From JAUVKT01 sp036350795 (GTDB lineage: Bacteria; Bacteroidota; Bacteroidia; Bacteroidales; VadinHA17): a stretch of DNA of 64,000 nucleotides. A program made the position numbers and the translations under genes. The DNA is taken from the NCBI GenBank assembly GCA_036350795.1, contig JAZBNV010000131.1, positions 25,620 to 89,619 of the forward strand, in the 5' to 3' direction. Under the pieces are notes generated by a model. That model had not been told where the DNA came from. It did no database searches and saw only the letters and a program-made list of their open reading frames with translations. Of this stretch, positions 18,356 through 28,389 are shown piece by piece (position 1 is the stretch's first letter; every line of letters starts with the position of its first letter).

Positions 18356-18859
18356 ATGCTAAAAAAATCGATTGAAGATATTTGTAACAGACAGGTGGAG
18401 AGAGAGTTCTATTCTTCTCTTCTTTACCTCGCAATGGCATCATGGACAGAAACCAAAGGTTATGCTGGTATAGCCGACTGGCTTTATGAGCAGGCCGAGG
18501 AAGAAAAGTTACATATGCTAAAATTTGTAAGGTACATAAATGAACGTGGCGGACATGCAATAATGCCGGCACTAGAAAAGCCACCGGTTGATTTTGGTGA
18601 TATCAATACAATGTTTGACGAAGTATTAAAGCATGAGCAGTATATCTCTGAAAGCATTAATGAAGTTGCAGCCATGGCAATCGAAGAAAATGATTTCGCC
18701 ACCACCAACTGGATACAGTGGTTTATATCAGAACAGGTTGAGGAAGAATCGTCAGTTCAGGCGATTATAGACAAGCTAAATCTTGTTGGATCGCACAATA
18801 TGTATATGTTTGACAGGGATATTATGGGCATGCGGGCGGAAGAAGCAGCCTCTGAATAA
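18356..18859 (+). CDS. ftn: Non-haem ferritin
   Basis: 167 residues, a full-length bacterial FtnA-type four-helix bundle. Ferroxidase ligands are in place: Glu17 (QVEREFYSS), Glu50 and His53 (AEEEKLHM), with the third-helix Glu and the SEQVEEE Gln region. It oxidises and stores iron in a 24-subunit shell and protects against peroxide. It has its own promoter and a terminator close behind, so it is probably monocistronic. Confidence 0.96.
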   Translation: MLKKSIEDICNRQVEREFYSSLLYLAMASWTETKGYAGIADWLYEQAEEEKLHMLKFVRYINERGGHAIMPALEKPPVDFGDINTMFDEVLKHEQYISESINEVAAMAIEENDFATTNWIQWFISEQVEEESSVQAIIDKLNLVGSHNMYMFDRDIMGMRAEEAASE

Positions 18860-18940
18860 TTACAATATCAGCAAACCCATATTGTCTGAGCTCCCTGAAT
18901 CAGGAGCTGCTGACGTATGTAATCTTCAGGAAGAGTCTTT

Positions 18941-18981
18941 AATGGGTGGTTGGACAAAATCCAGCACACCCATTTTGTTTT
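18941..18981 (+). terminator. Rho-independent terminator of the ferritin gene
   Basis: AATGGGTG (18941-18948) pairs with CACCCATT (18967-18974), with an inner TGGA/TCCA stem, followed by TTGTTTT. It ends the ferritin transcript about 100 bases before secA. The rest of the 222-base gap shows only one other short hairpin (about 18890). Confidence 0.8.
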
Positions 18982-19081
18982 AGCAAAAAACAAGCTAATT
19001 TTGTGCAGGCCGGTGTTTGGCAGATATTTTGATAAGCATTGAGCTGTTATCGATACGTTCCAATATAATACTATATAATAA

Positions 19082-22000
19082 ATGAGTGTAATTAATAAGG
19101 TTCTTGGTGTTTTCCTGGGCAATAAGTATGAAAGAGACCTGAAGGAAATAATGCCTTATGTTGAAAAGACCAGGGCAGAATATGATAAGATATCCTCACT
19201 TACAAATGATGAACTGCGAAATGTTACTCATAAGCTCAGGAAGAAGATTCATGATGGAATAAGGGAAGAAGAAAATGAGATAGCCGCAATTAAGGAGAAA
19301 GCTGATGCCGAAAAGGATGTCTACCTGAAGGAAGAGCTTTTTACAAGTATAGACAAGATCGAGGAAAAGATCAGTGAAAAGCTTGAAGATATACTCCTGG
19401 AGTGCCTGCCCGAGGCATTTGCACTTATAAAGGAGACAGCCCGCAGGTTTACCGAAAATAAAAAAATTGAGGTAAGTGCAACGGCTTTTGACCGTGACCT
19501 GGCGGCGGGCCGTGATAGTATTGATATTAAAGGAGATAAGGCTTTATGGCATAATACCTGGGTTGCAGGAGGAAATGAGACAACCTGGAATATGATCCAT
19601 TATGATGTTCAGCTTATAGGTGGTGTTGCCCTGCACAGGGGCAAAATTGCAGAGATGGCAACAGGCGAAGGTAAAACGCTTGTGGCAACCCTGCCCGTAT
19701 TCCTGAATGCCCTGGCTGGCAGGGGAGTGCATATAGTAACGGTTAACGATTACCTCTCCAAGAGAGACTCTGAATGGATGGGACCACTCTACGAGTTTCA
19801 TGGTCTTACTGTCGACTGCATAGATAAGCATGAACCTAACTCTGTATCAAGGCGCAAGGCTTACCTGGCTGATATTACTTTCGGAACAAATAACGAGTTC
19901 GGCTTTGATTACCTGAGGGATAATATGGCGGTTAATTCTGATGACCTGGTTCAGAGGAAACATCATTATGCCATTGTAGATGAGGTGGATTCAGTTCTGG
20001 TTGATGATGCACGGACTCCGTTGATAATCTCAGGACCAACTGCAAAGAGTGATACCCACCAGTTTGATGAGCTTAAGCCACAGGTGGAGAAGCTTGTAAA
20101 TGCACAGAAAAAGCTGGTTACCCAGATAATTGCAGATGCCAAGCACCTGATTGCCGAAGACAAAACGGATGAGGGAGGATTGCTTCTGCTGAGGGCATTC
20201 AAGGGTCTGCCCAAGAATAATGCACTTATTAAATTTCTCAGTGAGGAAGGAAATAAAAGCCTCCTGCTTAAGACTGAGAATTTTTATATGCAGAACAACA
20301 GTAAGGAGATGCCCAAGGTTACAAGTGAGCTCTTCTTTATTATTGACGAAAAAAATAACTCGATTGAACTTACCGAGAAAGGAATTGATCTGATTTCCAC
20401 ATCGGTTGAAAATGCCTCATTCTTTGTACTTCCCGATGTTGGCTCAGAAATAGCAGAAATAGAAAAGTCTGATATACCCGAACTGGAGAAGTTAAAGGCG
20501 AAAGATGAGTTGCTCCAGGACTATTCGGTAAAATCAGAAAGGGTTCATACCATGAACCAGCTCCTGAAAGCATATACTCTTTTTGAGAATGATGTGGAGT
20601 ATGTTGTTATCGACAACAAGGTTAAGATTGTTGATGAACAGACAGGCAGGATAATGGAAGGACGCCGTTACTCGGACGGACTGCACCAGGCGATTGAGGC
20701 GAAGGAGAGAGTTAAGGTGGAGGCATCTACCCAGACATTTGCCACCATTACTCTTCAGAATTATTTCAGGATGTATCATAAACTGGCCGGTATGACCGGT
20801 ACTGCCGAAACTGAAGCAGGAGAATTCTGGGATATATATAAACTTGATGTTGTTGTAATTCCTACCAACAGGCCAATTGTACGCGACGACCGTGAAGATG
20901 TTGTATATAAAACCAAAAGGGAAAAGTATAATGCTGTAATAGATGAAATAATTGAACTTAACCGGCTGGGCCGACCTGTTCTTGTAGGGACAACATCGGT
21001 TGAAATTTCTGAGCTTCTTAGCAGGATGCTGAAGATGAAGGGTATCAAGCATAATGTGCTTAACGCAAAACTCCACCAGAGAGAGGCAGATATCGTTGCC
21101 GAAGCTGGTAAGGAAGGTGCTGTAACAATAGCTACCAATATGGCAGGAAGGGGTACCGACATTAAACTTTCAGATAAGGTTAAGGAAGCTGGTGGTCTTG
21201 CCATAATAGGTACCGAGCGACATGAATCCAGGCGGGTCGACAGGCAGCTACGGGGGAGGTCGGGCCGGCAGGGTGACCCCGGTTCATCACTTTTCTATGT
21301 TTCGCTTGAAGATGATCTGATGAGGCTTTTCGGTTCTGAAAGAATAGCCGGGGTAATGGACCGTTTAGGCCTGGGCGAAGGTGAAATGATACAGCACTCC
21401 ATGATCACCAAGTCGATAGAAAGAGCACAGAAAAAGGTTGAGGAAAATAACTTTGGTATTCGTAAGCGCCTGCTCGAATACGACGACGTAATGAATTCAC
21501 AGAGGGAGGTAATCTACAAGCGTAGAAGACATGCGCTTGTAGGCGAGCGCCTGCTGGTTGATATTGCCAATATGATGTATGATGTTTCTGAGAACATGGT
21601 CGAAACTTATCATACTGCGGGTGACTTCGAAAACTTTAAGCTGGAATTGCTCAGGTCGTTCTCGATGGAATCTCCCGTTGAGGAAAAGGAATTTCTGCAA
21701 ATATCTGCCGGTGACCTTATCGAACAGATAAATAAACAGGTAATTGAGACTTACCAGAGAAAGACCGAAAAAATAGCATCGGAAGCCTACCCGGTTATTA
21801 AGGATGTATATGAAAGACAGTCGCATGTTTATGAAAATGTGGTTGTACCTGTTTCGGATGGAACTAAGGTATTCCAGGTTATTACAAACCTGAAGGCCTC
21901 GGCTGAGTCAGAAGGACTTGATCTTGTAAGATCGTATGAAAAAACTGTTGTTCTTGCAACTATTGATGAGTTGTGGAAGGAACATCTGAGGGAGATGGAT

Positions 22001-22417
22001 GAGCTTAAGCAATCTGTTCAGAATGCAACCTACGAGCAGAAGGATCCGCTGCTGATTTACAAGTTTGAGTCGTTCGAGCTATTCAAGGTAATTATTGACA
22101 GGGTTAACAAAAGTGTTGTATCAACCCTGATGAAGGGGCATATCCCGACACCTGACCCGGAAAACGTAAGGAGAGCTGAGAGGAGGAGGAGAACTGATAT
22201 GAGTAAGTACAGGACCTCCAAGAGCGACTACTCTTCATATAAGGACGATGGATCAGGAGAACAGAAGCAGGCGCCTCAGAAGGCTCAGCCTGTTCGTGTC
22301 GACAAAAAAGTCGGAAGAAATGATCCCTGTCCCTGCGGAAGTGGTAAAAAGTACAAACAATGCCATGGCAGGATGCAGGCAGGACCATCGTCTCCACAAG
22401 CCGGAGCACAGGCCTGA
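19082..22417 (+). CDS. secA: Protein translocase ATPase SecA
   Basis: 1111 residues, the long Bacteroidota form. Walker A GEGKTLVATLP, DEAD-type DEVDSVLVDDARTPLIISG, preprotein cross-linking region, a lineage-specific insertion after about residue 320, motif VI-type GRSGRQGDPG, and a C-terminal zinc SEC-C motif (NDPCPCGSGKKYKQCHG) for SecB or ribosome contact. It drives Sec-dependent export at the inner membrane. The stop abuts that of dapA with no spacer. Confidence 0.98.
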   Translation: MSVINKVLGVFLGNKYERDLKEIMPYVEKTRAEYDKISSLTNDELRNVTHKLRKKIHDGIREEENEIAAIKEKADAEKDVYLKEELFTSIDKIEEKISEKLEDILLECLPEAFALIKETARRFTENKKIEVSATAFDRDLAAGRDSIDIKGDKALWHNTWVAGGNETTWNMIHYDVQLIGGVALHRGKIAEMATGEGKTLVATLPVFLNALAGRGVHIVTVNDYLSKRDSEWMGPLYEFHGLTVDCIDKHEPNSVSRRKAYLADITFGTNNEFGFDYLRDNMAVNSDDLVQRKHHYAIVDEVDSVLVDDARTPLIISGPTAKSDTHQFDELKPQVEKLVNAQKKLVTQIIADAKHLIAEDKTDEGGLLLLRAFKGLPKNNALIKFLSEEGNKSLLLKTENFYMQNNSKEMPKVTSELFFIIDEKNNSIELTEKGIDLISTSVENASFFVLPDVGSEIAEIEKSDIPELEKLKAKDELLQDYSVKSERVHTMNQLLKAYTLFENDVEYVVIDNKVKIVDEQTGRIMEGRRYSDGLHQAIEAKERVKVEASTQTFATITLQNYFRMYHKLAGMTGTAETEAGEFWDIYKLDVVVIPTNRPIVRDDREDVVYKTKREKYNAVIDEIIELNRLGRPVLVGTTSVEISELLSRMLKMKGIKHNVLNAKLHQREADIVAEAGKEGAVTIATNMAGRGTDIKLSDKVKEAGGLAIIGTERHESRRVDRQLRGRSGRQGDPGSSLFYVSLEDDLMRLFGSERIAGVMDRLGLGEGEMIQHSMITKSIERAQKKVEENNFGIRKRLLEYDDVMNSQREVIYKRRRHALVGERLLVDIANMMYDVSENMVETYHTAGDFENFKLELLRSFSMESPVEEKEFLQISAGDLIEQINKQVIETYQRKTEKIASEAYPVIKDVYERQSHVYENVVVPVSDGTKVFQVITNLKASAESEGLDLVRSYEKTVVLATIDELWKEHLREMDELKQSVQNATYEQKDPLLIYKFESFELFKVIIDRVNKSVVSTLMKGHIPTPDPENVRRAERRRRTDMSKYRTSKSDYSSYKDDGSGEQKQAPQKAQPVRVDKKVGRNDPCPCGSGKKYKQCHGRMQAGPSSPQAGAQA

Positions 22418-23314
22418 TCAGATTGTCAGCTTAAGATCCTGGATAAGGGTGCTTATTCTGGTTGAAGTATTCCTGCTTACCGGGGTAAGAGGAAGTCTTA
22501 CCGTATTCTGGCAGAGATTCAGGCAGTTCAGTACAGACTTAATACCTGCCGGGTTTCCGTCCTCGAACAAAAGACCAATCATTTCCAGGTATTTGTAATG
22601 TATATCTGCTGCCTGCCTGTTCTTGCTCTTTAATGCCAGATCAGTCATTTCACTCCACTCTTTGGGAAAGGCATTGGCAAGTACGCTTACAACACCTGTG
22701 CAACCCAGTGCTATCATAGGCAGAGTAAGCAGGTCGTCGCCGGAGATAACCTGGAATCCGGCAGGAGCCCTGCTTACTATGTTCATAACCTGGGTAAGAT
22801 CACCGGAGGCTTCTTTTACTGCAACAATATTATCAAAATCCCAGGCCAGTTTTAAACATGTATCAGCAGATATATTTGAGCTGGTCCTGCCGGGTACATT
22901 GTAGAGCATAACAGGTACGGGACTTGCTGATGAGATTGCCTTAAAGTGTTGATAAATACCTTTCTGTCCGGGTTTATTATAATAGGGTGCAACCGAAAGT
23001 ATCCCGTCAATACCCTCAAAATCAGTTGACCTGATATCATTTTCCACCTGGTGGGTATTATTTCCTCCCATACCAAGTACTATGGGTAAACGGCCATTAT
23101 TGATTTCCTTTACGTAAGATACTACAGCTTCTTTCTCCTCCGGGCTCAGTGTTACTGCCTCGCTTGTTGTGCCCAGTACCACAAGATAATCAACTCCACC
23201 GTTAATAATATGGCTGACAACCCTTTCCAGGGCCTTGAAGTCAATGCTTGTATCGGTCTTAAATGGTGTAACTACTGCTACTCCTGTTCCTGTAAAATTT
23301 TTACTCATATCCAT
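22418..23314 (-). CDS. dapA: 4-hydroxy-tetrahydrodipicolinate synthase
   Basis: 298 residues. Condenses pyruvate with aspartate semialdehyde in the lysine and diaminopimelate pathway. Active-site residues: Schiff-base Lys167 (NIVAVKEASGD), Tyr138 (LYNVPGRTS), Thr50 (LGTTSE) and Tyr112 (APYYNKPGQ). Sited last in the minus-strand run from the SiaC-like gene. An alternative start is Met3 (MSKNF). Confidence 0.96.
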   Translation of the reverse strand: MDMSKNFTGTGVAVVTPFKTDTSIDFKALERVVSHIINGGVDYLVVLGTTSEAVTLSPEEKEAVVSYVKEINNGRLPIVLGMGGNNTHQVENDIRSTDFEGIDGILSVAPYYNKPGQKGIYQHFKAISSASPVPVMLYNVPGRTSSNISADTCLKLAWDFDNIVAVKEASGDLTQVMNIVSRAPAGFQVISGDDLLTLPMIALGCTGVVSVLANAFPKEWSEMTDLALKSKNRQAADIHYKYLEMIGLLFEDGNPAGIKSVLNCLNLCQNTVRLPLTPVSRNTSTRISTLIQDLKLTI

Positions 23315-23338
23315 GTAAATTAGTTGAGCATCCGGGAA

Positions 23339-23890
23339 TCAGACACTGGTATTTATCATCTTAAGGTAATATTCAACCTGCTCAAGATAATACTTAATAT
23401 CTGTTTTATCTTTAAGTTCGATAGTCATATCAAGCGAGTTGCTGTCGATAGTGTTGCCTGCACCAATCTTGAATTCAGCTTTCGACAGGCTTGTAATATA
23501 AAATAAAGGAAACCTGTTATTAAGATTAATATCTATCAGGATTTCGTATGGGGTGCTTATAAAGTCATCAATCTCAGCTGCTTTCGGGATAAAGAAATAG
23601 TTAAGGTCACTTTGCTTAAAACATCTGAGGTATCTCAGGGCAGTATACTCATCCGGTAAAATCTTGTTAGGGTGAAAACATACTATATCAACCTGTATAT
23701 TGTTTATTTGCATCCTCTTGTAAAAGTCTGAGAGAACAGAAAATGATTCAATAAAACTTCCATCCCATATTATACCAATTTTGTGTGCATTCTTAAGATT
23801 ATTGAATCTCTTATTGCGATAAGTACTTTTTAGTCTTTTCCTGATTTTGAAGCGTGCCCAGGCCAGTCTCGGTTTTCTAAAGAGTTCCAT
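23339..23890 (-). CDS. Conserved Bacteroidota protein, DUF6913-like
   Basis: 183 residues, cytoplasmic, with a basic N-terminus (about 10-35: rich in Arg/Lys), then an IGIIWDGSFIESFSVLSDFYKRM block and a C-terminal ELKDKTDIKYYLEQVEYYL segment. This pattern and the position beside dapA and ligA match a family annotated only as DUF6913 in Bacteroidota; the family link is from memory of its pattern. No catalytic motif is visible and the function is unknown. Confidence 0.7.
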   Translation of the reverse strand: MELFRKPRLAWARFKIRKRLKSTYRNKRFNNLKNAHKIGIIWDGSFIESFSVLSDFYKRMQINNIQVDIVCFHPNKILPDEYTALRYLRCFKQSDLNYFFIPKAAEIDDFISTPYEILIDINLNNRFPLFYITSLSKAEFKIGAGNTIDSNSLDMTIELKDKTDIKYYLEQVEYYLKMINTSV

Positions 23891-23928
23891 ACTACAAACC
23901 TAATCGAATTTTTAATTACTTAATAGTA

Positions 23929-25944
23929 TTAATTACTGCTTTGGTCAAATAATTTTAGAAAATCTTCTTCGCTTAAAATATCGATACCCAGATCTGTCGC
24001 TTTCTTCAGCTTTGAAGGTCCCATATTTTCGCCTGCAAGTATAAAGGATGTGCTGGCCGATATGGAGGATGAGTTTTTACCTCCATTTATTTCAATCATT
24101 TCCTTGTATTCGTCACGGCTGTGCCTGCTGAACTTTCCTGATACTACAATTACTTTTCCCCTTAGTATATCGCTCCCTTCACCCTGCACCTGCTCAGTGT
24201 GCATCTTCAGGCCAGCTTCTTTAAGCCTTTTGATAATAGTTAAGTTTTCGGGCTGACTGAAATAAGAAAGCAGGCTTTCGGCAATCCTTGTACCAATTTC
24301 ATGTATGCCGGTAAGCTCTTCATAGGTGGCATCGATAAGCTTATCAATATTTTCAAAATATTTAGCCAGGGTTTTTGCCACCGTTTCACCTACATATCTT
24401 ATACCAAGTCCGAAAAGCAATTCATGGAAATTCCTGTCCCTGGATGCATCAATTCCCCTCAGGATATTCTCTGCTGATTTCTCACCCATTCTTTCCAGTT
24501 TAATGATGTCTTCAAAGCTGAGTTTATACAGATCAGCTACATTTTCCACCAGTCCGTTCCTGTACAGGAGGTCTATGGTTTCTTCTCCCAGTCCGTCAAT
24601 ATCCATTGCCTTCCTGCTTATAAAATGCTCTATCTTACCTTTTATCTGGGGAGGGCAATGATTGCTGTTAGGGCAGTAATGATTTGCCTCTGTTTCTTCG
24701 CGCTGAAGCACTGAACCACATTCAGGACAGTTTTCAATAAATATAACCTTTAGCGATCCTTCCTTCCTGGCTTCCCTGTTTACACCCACTATCTTGGGAA
24801 TAATTTCACCTCCCTTCTCTACAAAAACTTCATCTCCCAGGTGAAGGTCAAGCAGCTCCATCTGGTCTGCATTATGGAGGGAAGCTCTTTTTACTGTTGT
24901 ACCTGCAAGTAGCACGGGAACGAGGTTCGCAACCGGTGTAACTGCACCTGTTCTGCCTACCTGGAAGCTGACTGAGCTTAGAATGGTACCCGCTCTTTCG
25001 GCCTTATACTTGTAGGCAATTGCCCATCGTGGCGATTTGGCAGTCATTCCCAGCCTGGATTGGTCATCCAGCCTGTTTACCTTGATTACTGCGCCATCAA
25101 TCTCATAGGGCAGAGATTTTCTTTTTTTATCCCAGCTCGAAATAAAACCAAGTACACCGTCGACAGAAGAAACAAGCTCAATCTCATCAGGCACTCTGAA
25201 TCCCCATTTTTTAGCTATTTCCAGGTTCTGGCTATGTGTTCTGAAGGGCAGTGATGCACCGAGCATAGAGTAAAGGAAGCACTCCAGTGGTCGCTTTGCC
25301 ACTTCATCGGGATCGAGCAGTTTAAGTGATCCGGCTGCTGTATTTCTGGGATTGGCATATTTTTCGAATCCTGCTTCCTCTCTTTCCAGATTCATCCTGG
25401 CAAAGTCTTCGATAGCTATATATATTTCACCCCTTATTGTGAACTCTGCCGGGATATCATCACCTTCAATGTATTGAGGTATCGACCTGATGGTTCTGAT
25501 ATTGGCAGTTACGTCGTCACCTTTTGTCCCATCGCCGCGGGTTACTCCTGAAACAAGCCTGCCATTCCTGTATGTAAGGCTGATTGATACGCCGTCATAT
25601 TTCAGTTCACAGGCGTATTCAGGATCATTATCCAGTATTTTTTTTACCCTTGTGTCGAAATCACGAACTTCCTCCTCATTATAGGTATTTCCAAGCGAAA
25701 GCATGGGATAGGGATGCCTTACCTGGGTAAACCCGGGAGTTATATCACTTCCAACAAGCCTGGTTGGGGAGCTTTCACGGGCAAACTCAGGAAAGAGGCT
25801 TTCAAGCTTTTCCAGTTCTTTTACAAGGAGATCGTAATCATAATCGCTGATTAGTGGTTCGTTACTGATATAGTACCTGTTGTTGTGATCCTTAATCTGC
25901 TCCCTTAGTTCAGGTATCCGTTTTGCTGCTTCTTCTCTGTTCAT
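23929..25944 (-). CDS. ligA: NAD-dependent DNA ligase LigA
   Basis: 671 residues, full length. Domain Ia (YYISNEPLISDYDYD), adenylation domain with catalytic Lys115 (ELKYDGVS), OB fold (VFVEKGGEIIPKI), four-Cys zinc finger (CPECG...CPNSNHC), helix-hairpin-helix repeats and C-terminal BRCT (about 595-671). Seals nicks in replication and repair using NAD+. The upstream CDF gene ends 3 bases before it. Confidence 0.98.
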   Translation of the reverse strand: MNREEAAKRIPELREQIKDHNNRYYISNEPLISDYDYDLLVKELEKLESLFPEFARESSPTRLVGSDITPGFTQVRHPYPMLSLGNTYNEEEVRDFDTRVKKILDNDPEYACELKYDGVSISLTYRNGRLVSGVTRGDGTKGDDVTANIRTIRSIPQYIEGDDIPAEFTIRGEIYIAIEDFARMNLEREEAGFEKYANPRNTAAGSLKLLDPDEVAKRPLECFLYSMLGASLPFRTHSQNLEIAKKWGFRVPDEIELVSSVDGVLGFISSWDKKRKSLPYEIDGAVIKVNRLDDQSRLGMTAKSPRWAIAYKYKAERAGTILSSVSFQVGRTGAVTPVANLVPVLLAGTTVKRASLHNADQMELLDLHLGDEVFVEKGGEIIPKIVGVNREARKEGSLKVIFIENCPECGSVLQREETEANHYCPNSNHCPPQIKGKIEHFISRKAMDIDGLGEETIDLLYRNGLVENVADLYKLSFEDIIKLERMGEKSAENILRGIDASRDRNFHELLFGLGIRYVGETVAKTLAKYFENIDKLIDATYEELTGIHEIGTRIAESLLSYFSQPENLTIIKRLKEAGLKMHTEQVQGEGSDILRGKVIVVSGKFSRHSRDEYKEMIEINGGKNSSSISASTSFILAGENMGPSKLKKATDLGIDILSEEDFLKLFDQSSN

Positions 25945-25947
25945 TCC

Positions 25948-26817
25948 TTAGATCTTGGGTTCTATATGGATTGTGGCAATTATATCCAGTTCCTCCCTGA
26001 TTTTATCTTCTATCTTACTCACCAGCCTGTGTGCTTCAGAAATATTGAGATCAGGGGGCAATTTAAGATGAAAGGTCAATTCCTTATGCATCACATAATC
26101 ATGTAGATGGAAGTGGTGTGGAGAGGTTTCACTCTGTGAGACTTCATTTGCAATTTCTATAACCCTTTTCAGGGTTTGCTTATCAGGTTTTTCTCCAAGT
26201 ATCCTGCTGATGGTTGTTGATGTAAGACTGTAGGCAGTGTATGCTATTATAAGTGCAACAAGAATCCCAAGTATGCTATCCATCCACCAGAAGTTTTTAC
26301 CGGCCAGAATACCTATAAGTATTAATACCGAGGAAATGGAATCTGTACGGTGATGCCAGGCATCAGCTTTAAGAGCCAGGGACCCTGATTTCCTTGCACA
26401 ATAAAAGGCGAACTGGGCCAGGCCTTCTTTTGCTATTATAGAGACTATGGTTACCACCAGGGCTACCGTACCGTAAACAGCCTGCTCGTGATTACTGAAT
26501 TTTTGGATCGACTCTTTCATAAAAGAGAAGGCAACAATAAAAAGCATTACAGACACAGCTATTGTAGATACAAGTTCCATCCTTCCATGCCCGAAAGGAT
26601 GAGTTTCATCAGCAGGTTTTAAAGAAATCCGGCCTCCGATAATTATTACAACTGAGCTTAGTGAATCGGAGATTGTATGCCAGGCGTCAGCAATAAGTGC
26701 CACCGAGCCTGATACCAGCCCTGCCCAGTATTTAAGTAATGCAAGAAGCACATTGCTTACAATCGATACCCAGCCCTCGAGATTCGTATACTTTCCTACT
26801 TTGTTTAATTTATTCAT
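25948..26817 (-). CDS. Cation diffusion facilitator (Zn/Fe/Mn efflux)
   Basis: 289 residues, CDF family. Six membrane helices; the paired metal sites DAWHTISDS and DAWHHRTDS (H/D sets in helices 2 and 5), and a C-terminal ferredoxin-like cytoplasmic domain with His residues (SPHHFHLHDYV). It exports divalent metal in exchange for protons. The metal cannot be told from sequence. In operon with ligA. Confidence 0.9.
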   Translation of the reverse strand: MNKLNKVGKYTNLEGWVSIVSNVLLALLKYWAGLVSGSVALIADAWHTISDSLSSVVIIIGGRISLKPADETHPFGHGRMELVSTIAVSVMLFIVAFSFMKESIQKFSNHEQAVYGTVALVVTIVSIIAKEGLAQFAFYCARKSGSLALKADAWHHRTDSISSVLILIGILAGKNFWWMDSILGILVALIIAYTAYSLTSTTISRILGEKPDKQTLKRVIEIANEVSQSETSPHHFHLHDYVMHKELTFHLKLPPDLNISEAHRLVSKIEDKIREELDIIATIHIEPKI

Positions 26818-26850
26818 TCTTATTTATTATGCTTTTTACCTGGAAAAATG

Positions 26851-28302
26851 CTAATCTCCTTCAGAAAATACAAGTGCTTCATAGATATATAATTCAGCTT
26901 CCTTCCATGAGTCCCATTTCAGTCCGGCTTTGTCGCGTGACAGGTGACCCAGCAGCTGCATTGTATCCCAGCCCTGTTCGCTTGCTACCTGGGGCAGAAA
27001 AATTGCAGATCTTGTGCCATGTACCATCATTACTCCATGCTTTCCGGGAATAATCGAAGCTGCATCCTCAATTCTCTCTTTCGGTCCCAGTACCGAAATT
27101 TCGATTTCCACCTTTTCAAGTTCTTCAGGTCTAAGGGGATCAAATCTTGAATCAGAAAAAGCTGATGCAGCCGACATCTGCCTGATTGTTTCATATAAGG
27201 GACCTGTTGGACTCAGACTTCCTATACAGCCTCTGAGTTTTTTATTAATTCGTAAAGTGACAAAGGCTCCAAGATTCTGCACAAGCCTGCCGCTGAAGTC
27301 TGAAGAATCAGTGCTTATAAATCTGCCCTCGCTCAGTTTCATGCTAATATTATCGCGGGCCAGCTTAAGCAGCCTGTTCTTCTCCTCCGTGCTGAGATTG
27401 AACATGGTATTTGTAGCATCGCTATTTAGCAGAACCAGTGAATGGTATCCAACCACGCCATCCCTGTCACCAAAACCGCTGTCTCCCGAGTTGGAGTAAT
27501 TTAAGTGATTATATATTAGTTTATTATTATCAATAATAGCTTTTCTGTAGAGGAACTTCAGTATCATGCCTGCACACCAGCCACACATGGGTGTATGAGC
27601 TCCGTTTTTCTTCCCGGCTTCGGCGTCAAGAATCCAGCTGGCAAAGTCTTCTGGTTCAGACCTGATAAACTTATCTATTGTTTCCTTATCGAGTTCTACA
27701 GCCTCCTTATATGCCGGGTAATGAGAGAAGTCAGACGAAATAATAAAAAGGTAATCATCGTTAAAGTAGGGGTAAAGATGCCCTGCAATCTCTTCCAATT
27801 CACTTACTGATGTTGAACCTGTTAAAACAGGAACAACAGAAAGCCTGTCTTCGAAAATATATTGAAGGAAGGGCAGCTGCACTTCCAGGGAATGCTCATC
27901 GCTATGCACTTCTTCTTTTGCTGAAAACACTGCTCCTTCTTCAATCAGATCAGCGCAAATTGCTTTATTTAACTTTACTGCTCCAAGAGGTGTAATAAAA
28001 TTATCCATTGTCGAAATACCTGCGCCGCTGAACCTGTACCTGTGACTTGATCCAATAAGAAAGACAGCCTTATAGGGGCTCATATTAAGCAGGCTGCTAT
28101 ACCCGCTTGCTGCAGTTGCTCCCGAATAAACGTAGCCGGCATGTGGTACAAGCAGGGCTCTCACCCTATCCTGAATATTTTTCACACTGTTTTTTTTCAG
28201 AAGGTTTTTTATTTCCTCCTTCAGAGCTGCTTTTTCTGAAGGATAGAAGCGGCCGGCAAATGCTGCCTTCCTGTTATTTTTTTCCGGGTATTTATCACGC
28301 AT
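26851..28302 (-). CDS. AmmeMemoRadiSam system protein A/B fusion (Memo + AMMECR1)
   Basis: 483 residues in two parts. Residues about 13-285 are a MEMO1/LigB-like domain (FAGRFYPSEK, LLVPHAGYVYSGATAASGY, GSSHRYRFSG). Residues about 310-475 are an AMMECR1 domain with the invariant LRGCIGSLSPTGPLYETI, FSDSRFDPLRPEEL and EISVLGP. These are proteins B and A of the predicted three-part AmmeMemoRadiSam system, whose third member is a radical-SAM enzyme. The radical-SAM partner is not in this window. The chemistry is unknown in bacteria. It lies 33 bases upstream of the CDF gene. Confidence 0.9.
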   Translation of the reverse strand: MRDKYPEKNNRKAAFAGRFYPSEKAALKEEIKNLLKKNSVKNIQDRVRALLVPHAGYVYSGATAASGYSSLLNMSPYKAVFLIGSSHRYRFSGAGISTMDNFITPLGAVKLNKAICADLIEEGAVFSAKEEVHSDEHSLEVQLPFLQYIFEDRLSVVPVLTGSTSVSELEEIAGHLYPYFNDDYLFIISSDFSHYPAYKEAVELDKETIDKFIRSEPEDFASWILDAEAGKKNGAHTPMCGWCAGMILKFLYRKAIIDNNKLIYNHLNYSNSGDSGFGDRDGVVGYHSLVLLNSDATNTMFNLSTEEKNRLLKLARDNISMKLSEGRFISTDSSDFSGRLVQNLGAFVTLRINKKLRGCIGSLSPTGPLYETIRQMSAASAFSDSRFDPLRPEELEKVEIEISVLGPKERIEDAASIIPGKHGVMMVHGTRSAIFLPQVASEQGWDTMQLLGHLSRDKAGLKWDSWKEAELYIYEALVFSEGD

Positions 28303-28389
28303 AATACAGGTCGTAGATGTTCCATAGGAACAAGCAACCTAAATTACTTGAAATAGAGCAAATAATTCAAATATTTAGCCGATAAAATA

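Noticed and set aside
20534..21076. 180-codon open frame on the minus strand inside secA
   Set aside because: Entirely within the secA coding region, with no recognisable domain.
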